Origin: Streptomyces sp. SID8352
Lineage (GTDB): Bacteria; Actinomycetota; Actinomycetes; Streptomycetales; Streptomycetaceae
Assembly: GCF_009862265.1 (NCBI RefSeq)
Contig: NZ_WWGX01000011.1
Coordinates: 53,666 to 117,665, forward strand
Length of the DNA stretch: 64,000 nt
Direction of reading: 5' to 3'
Shown here: positions 63,282-64,000 of the stretch, one piece after another
How the letters are laid out: the number at the start of each line of letters is the position of its first letter
How positions within the stretch are numbered: position 1 is the first letter of the stretch
Made by a program: the position numbers and the translations under genes
The notes under the pieces: model-generated
Databases searched by the model: none
Seen by the model: the letters and a program-made list of their open reading frames with translations, nothing else
What the model was told of the DNA's origin: nothing

Positions 63282-64000
63282 GCGATCTCCCTGCCCCTGG
63301 CCAGGTCCTCGTGGTTGTCGATCTCCACCCACTCCACCTCGCCGATCGGCGCCACGTCGATCCGGAAACCCCGGTCCACCAGCTCCTGGTAACCGTCCTC
63401 GTAGTACAGCTGCGGATCCCGCTCGAACGTCACCCGCAACGCGTCCACCAGATCCGCCGCCGCACCCCCCTCGATCAGCGTCACCCCGATGTACTCACCC
63501 GACGCCTCCGCCGGATCCATCAGCTTCGTGATCCGCCGCACCCCCTTCTCCGGGTCCACGACGACCTTCATCTCCTCCTCACCCAGCGACTTCACCGTGT
63601 CCAGCGCCAGAATGATCCGACGCCCCTCACCCCGCGCCGCCAGCAGAGTCCGCTCCACCGACACCGGATGCACCGTGTCACCGTTCGCCAGGATCACCCC
63701 GTCCGCCAGCGCCTCCCGACCGCACCAGAGCGAATACGCGTTGTTCCAGTCCTCCGCCCGGTCATTGTCGATCAGCGTCAGACGCACCCCGTACTTCGCC
63801 TCCAGCGCCTCCCTGCGCGCGTACACCGCCTCCTTGCGGTACCCCACGATCACACCGACCTCCGTCAGCCCGACCTCCGCGAAATTCCCCAGCGCCACAT
63901 CCAGCACCGTGATGCTCTCCTCCGCACCCTCCGGACCCACCGGCACCAAAGCCTTGGGCAGCGTCTCGGTGTAGGGGCGCAGACGCCGGCCGGCGCCGGC
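63269..64000 (-). CDS. Sugar-phosphate/polyol-phosphate nucleotidyltransferase (5' end outside window)
   Basis: An N-terminally incomplete gene of which 243 codons are visible. The frame is open to the window edge and reads AGAGRRLRPYTETLPKALVP, the usual nucleotidyltransferase signature, so the true start lies a few codons beyond 64000. Further motifs are VIVGYRKEAVY, NNAYSLW, ANGDTVHPVSVERTL (metal-binding Asp) and EVEWVEIDNHEDLARGREI. It belongs to the phosphocholine/glycerol-phosphate cytidylyltransferase-like group. Coupling by a 13-base overlap to the dehydrogenase suggests that it activates that enzyme's product with CTP. Confidence 0.88.
   Translation of the reverse strand, partial: AGAGRRLRPYTETLPKALVPVGPEGAEESITVLDVALGNFAEVGLTEVGVIVGYRKEAVYARREALEAKYGVRLTLIDNDRAEDWNNAYSLWCGREALADGVILANGDTVHPVSVERTLLAARGEGRRIILALDTVKSLGEEEMKVVVDPEKGVRRITKLMDPAEASGEYIGVTLIEGGAAADLVDALRVTFERDPQLYYEDGYQELVDRGFRIDVAPIGEVEWVEIDNHEDLARGREIACRY

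Overview
The window is a 64 kb stretch of a Streptomyces chromosome, or that of a very close actinomycete relative. The evidence is the very high GC content, the strong G/C bias at third codon positions, the many GTG starts, and a gene order typical of the Streptomyces core: hrcA-dnaJ, hemW, lepA, rpsT, holA, comEA-comEC, leuS, nadD-rsfS, proB-proA, obgE-rpmA-rplU. Almost everything is housekeeping and most genes lie on the minus strand. The plus-strand exceptions are a metallo-hydrolase/DUF3097 pair, rpsT, an M48 protease, two very large wall-polymer synthases, and parts of one accessory segment.

Layout. 0-8 kb holds an adenine/adenosine deaminase, RNase Z, a HIT protein, a tricorn protease, RsmE and a nitronate monooxygenase. 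8-18 kb holds the dnaJ-hrcA heat-shock operon behind a clear CIRCE operator, then a divergent metallo-beta-lactamase-fold protein and DUF3097 protein, hemW, a SpoIIE-type phosphatase and an acyl-CoA ligase. 18-21 kb holds lepA, divergent from rpsT. 21.3-24.8 kb is a short accessory segment between rpsT and holA. It carries a frameshifted hemopexin-like beta-propeller gene, another frameshifted remnant, a GNAT acetyltransferase and a small P-loop ATPase. 24.8-35 kb holds holA, a YceI protein, an arylamine N-acetyltransferase, comEC-comEA (with an unusually long comEA and a GC-rich repeat tract in front of comEC), a DegV protein and a membrane-anchored coiled-coil protein.

35-40 kb holds leuS, preceded by what looks like a complete ribosome-mediated leucine attenuator: a leaderless 12-residue leader peptide with three consecutive Leu codons, then a hairpin with a T-run. 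It is followed by two identical tRNA-Ala(GGC) genes flanking a small zinc-ribbon operon. 40-51 kb holds a histidine phosphatase, rsfS, a degenerate LCP/LytR protein, nadD, two tiny membrane proteins, an M48 protease interrupted by a one-base frameshift, two related membrane proteins, proA, an RGG-rich protein and proB.

52-64 kb is a cell-wall glycopolymer locus placed between proB and obgE and again beyond rplU. It has two large fusions of a family 2 glycosyltransferase with a CDP-glycerol:glycerophosphate glycerophosphotransferase (TagF-like), a third glycosyltransferase, then obgE-rpmA-rplU, then a glycerol-1-phosphate-dehydrogenase-like enzyme and a nucleotidyltransferase cut by the window edge. 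The last two could supply a CDP-activated polyol to the first two. I saw no phage, plasmid, transposase, CRISPR array or secondary-metabolite cluster.
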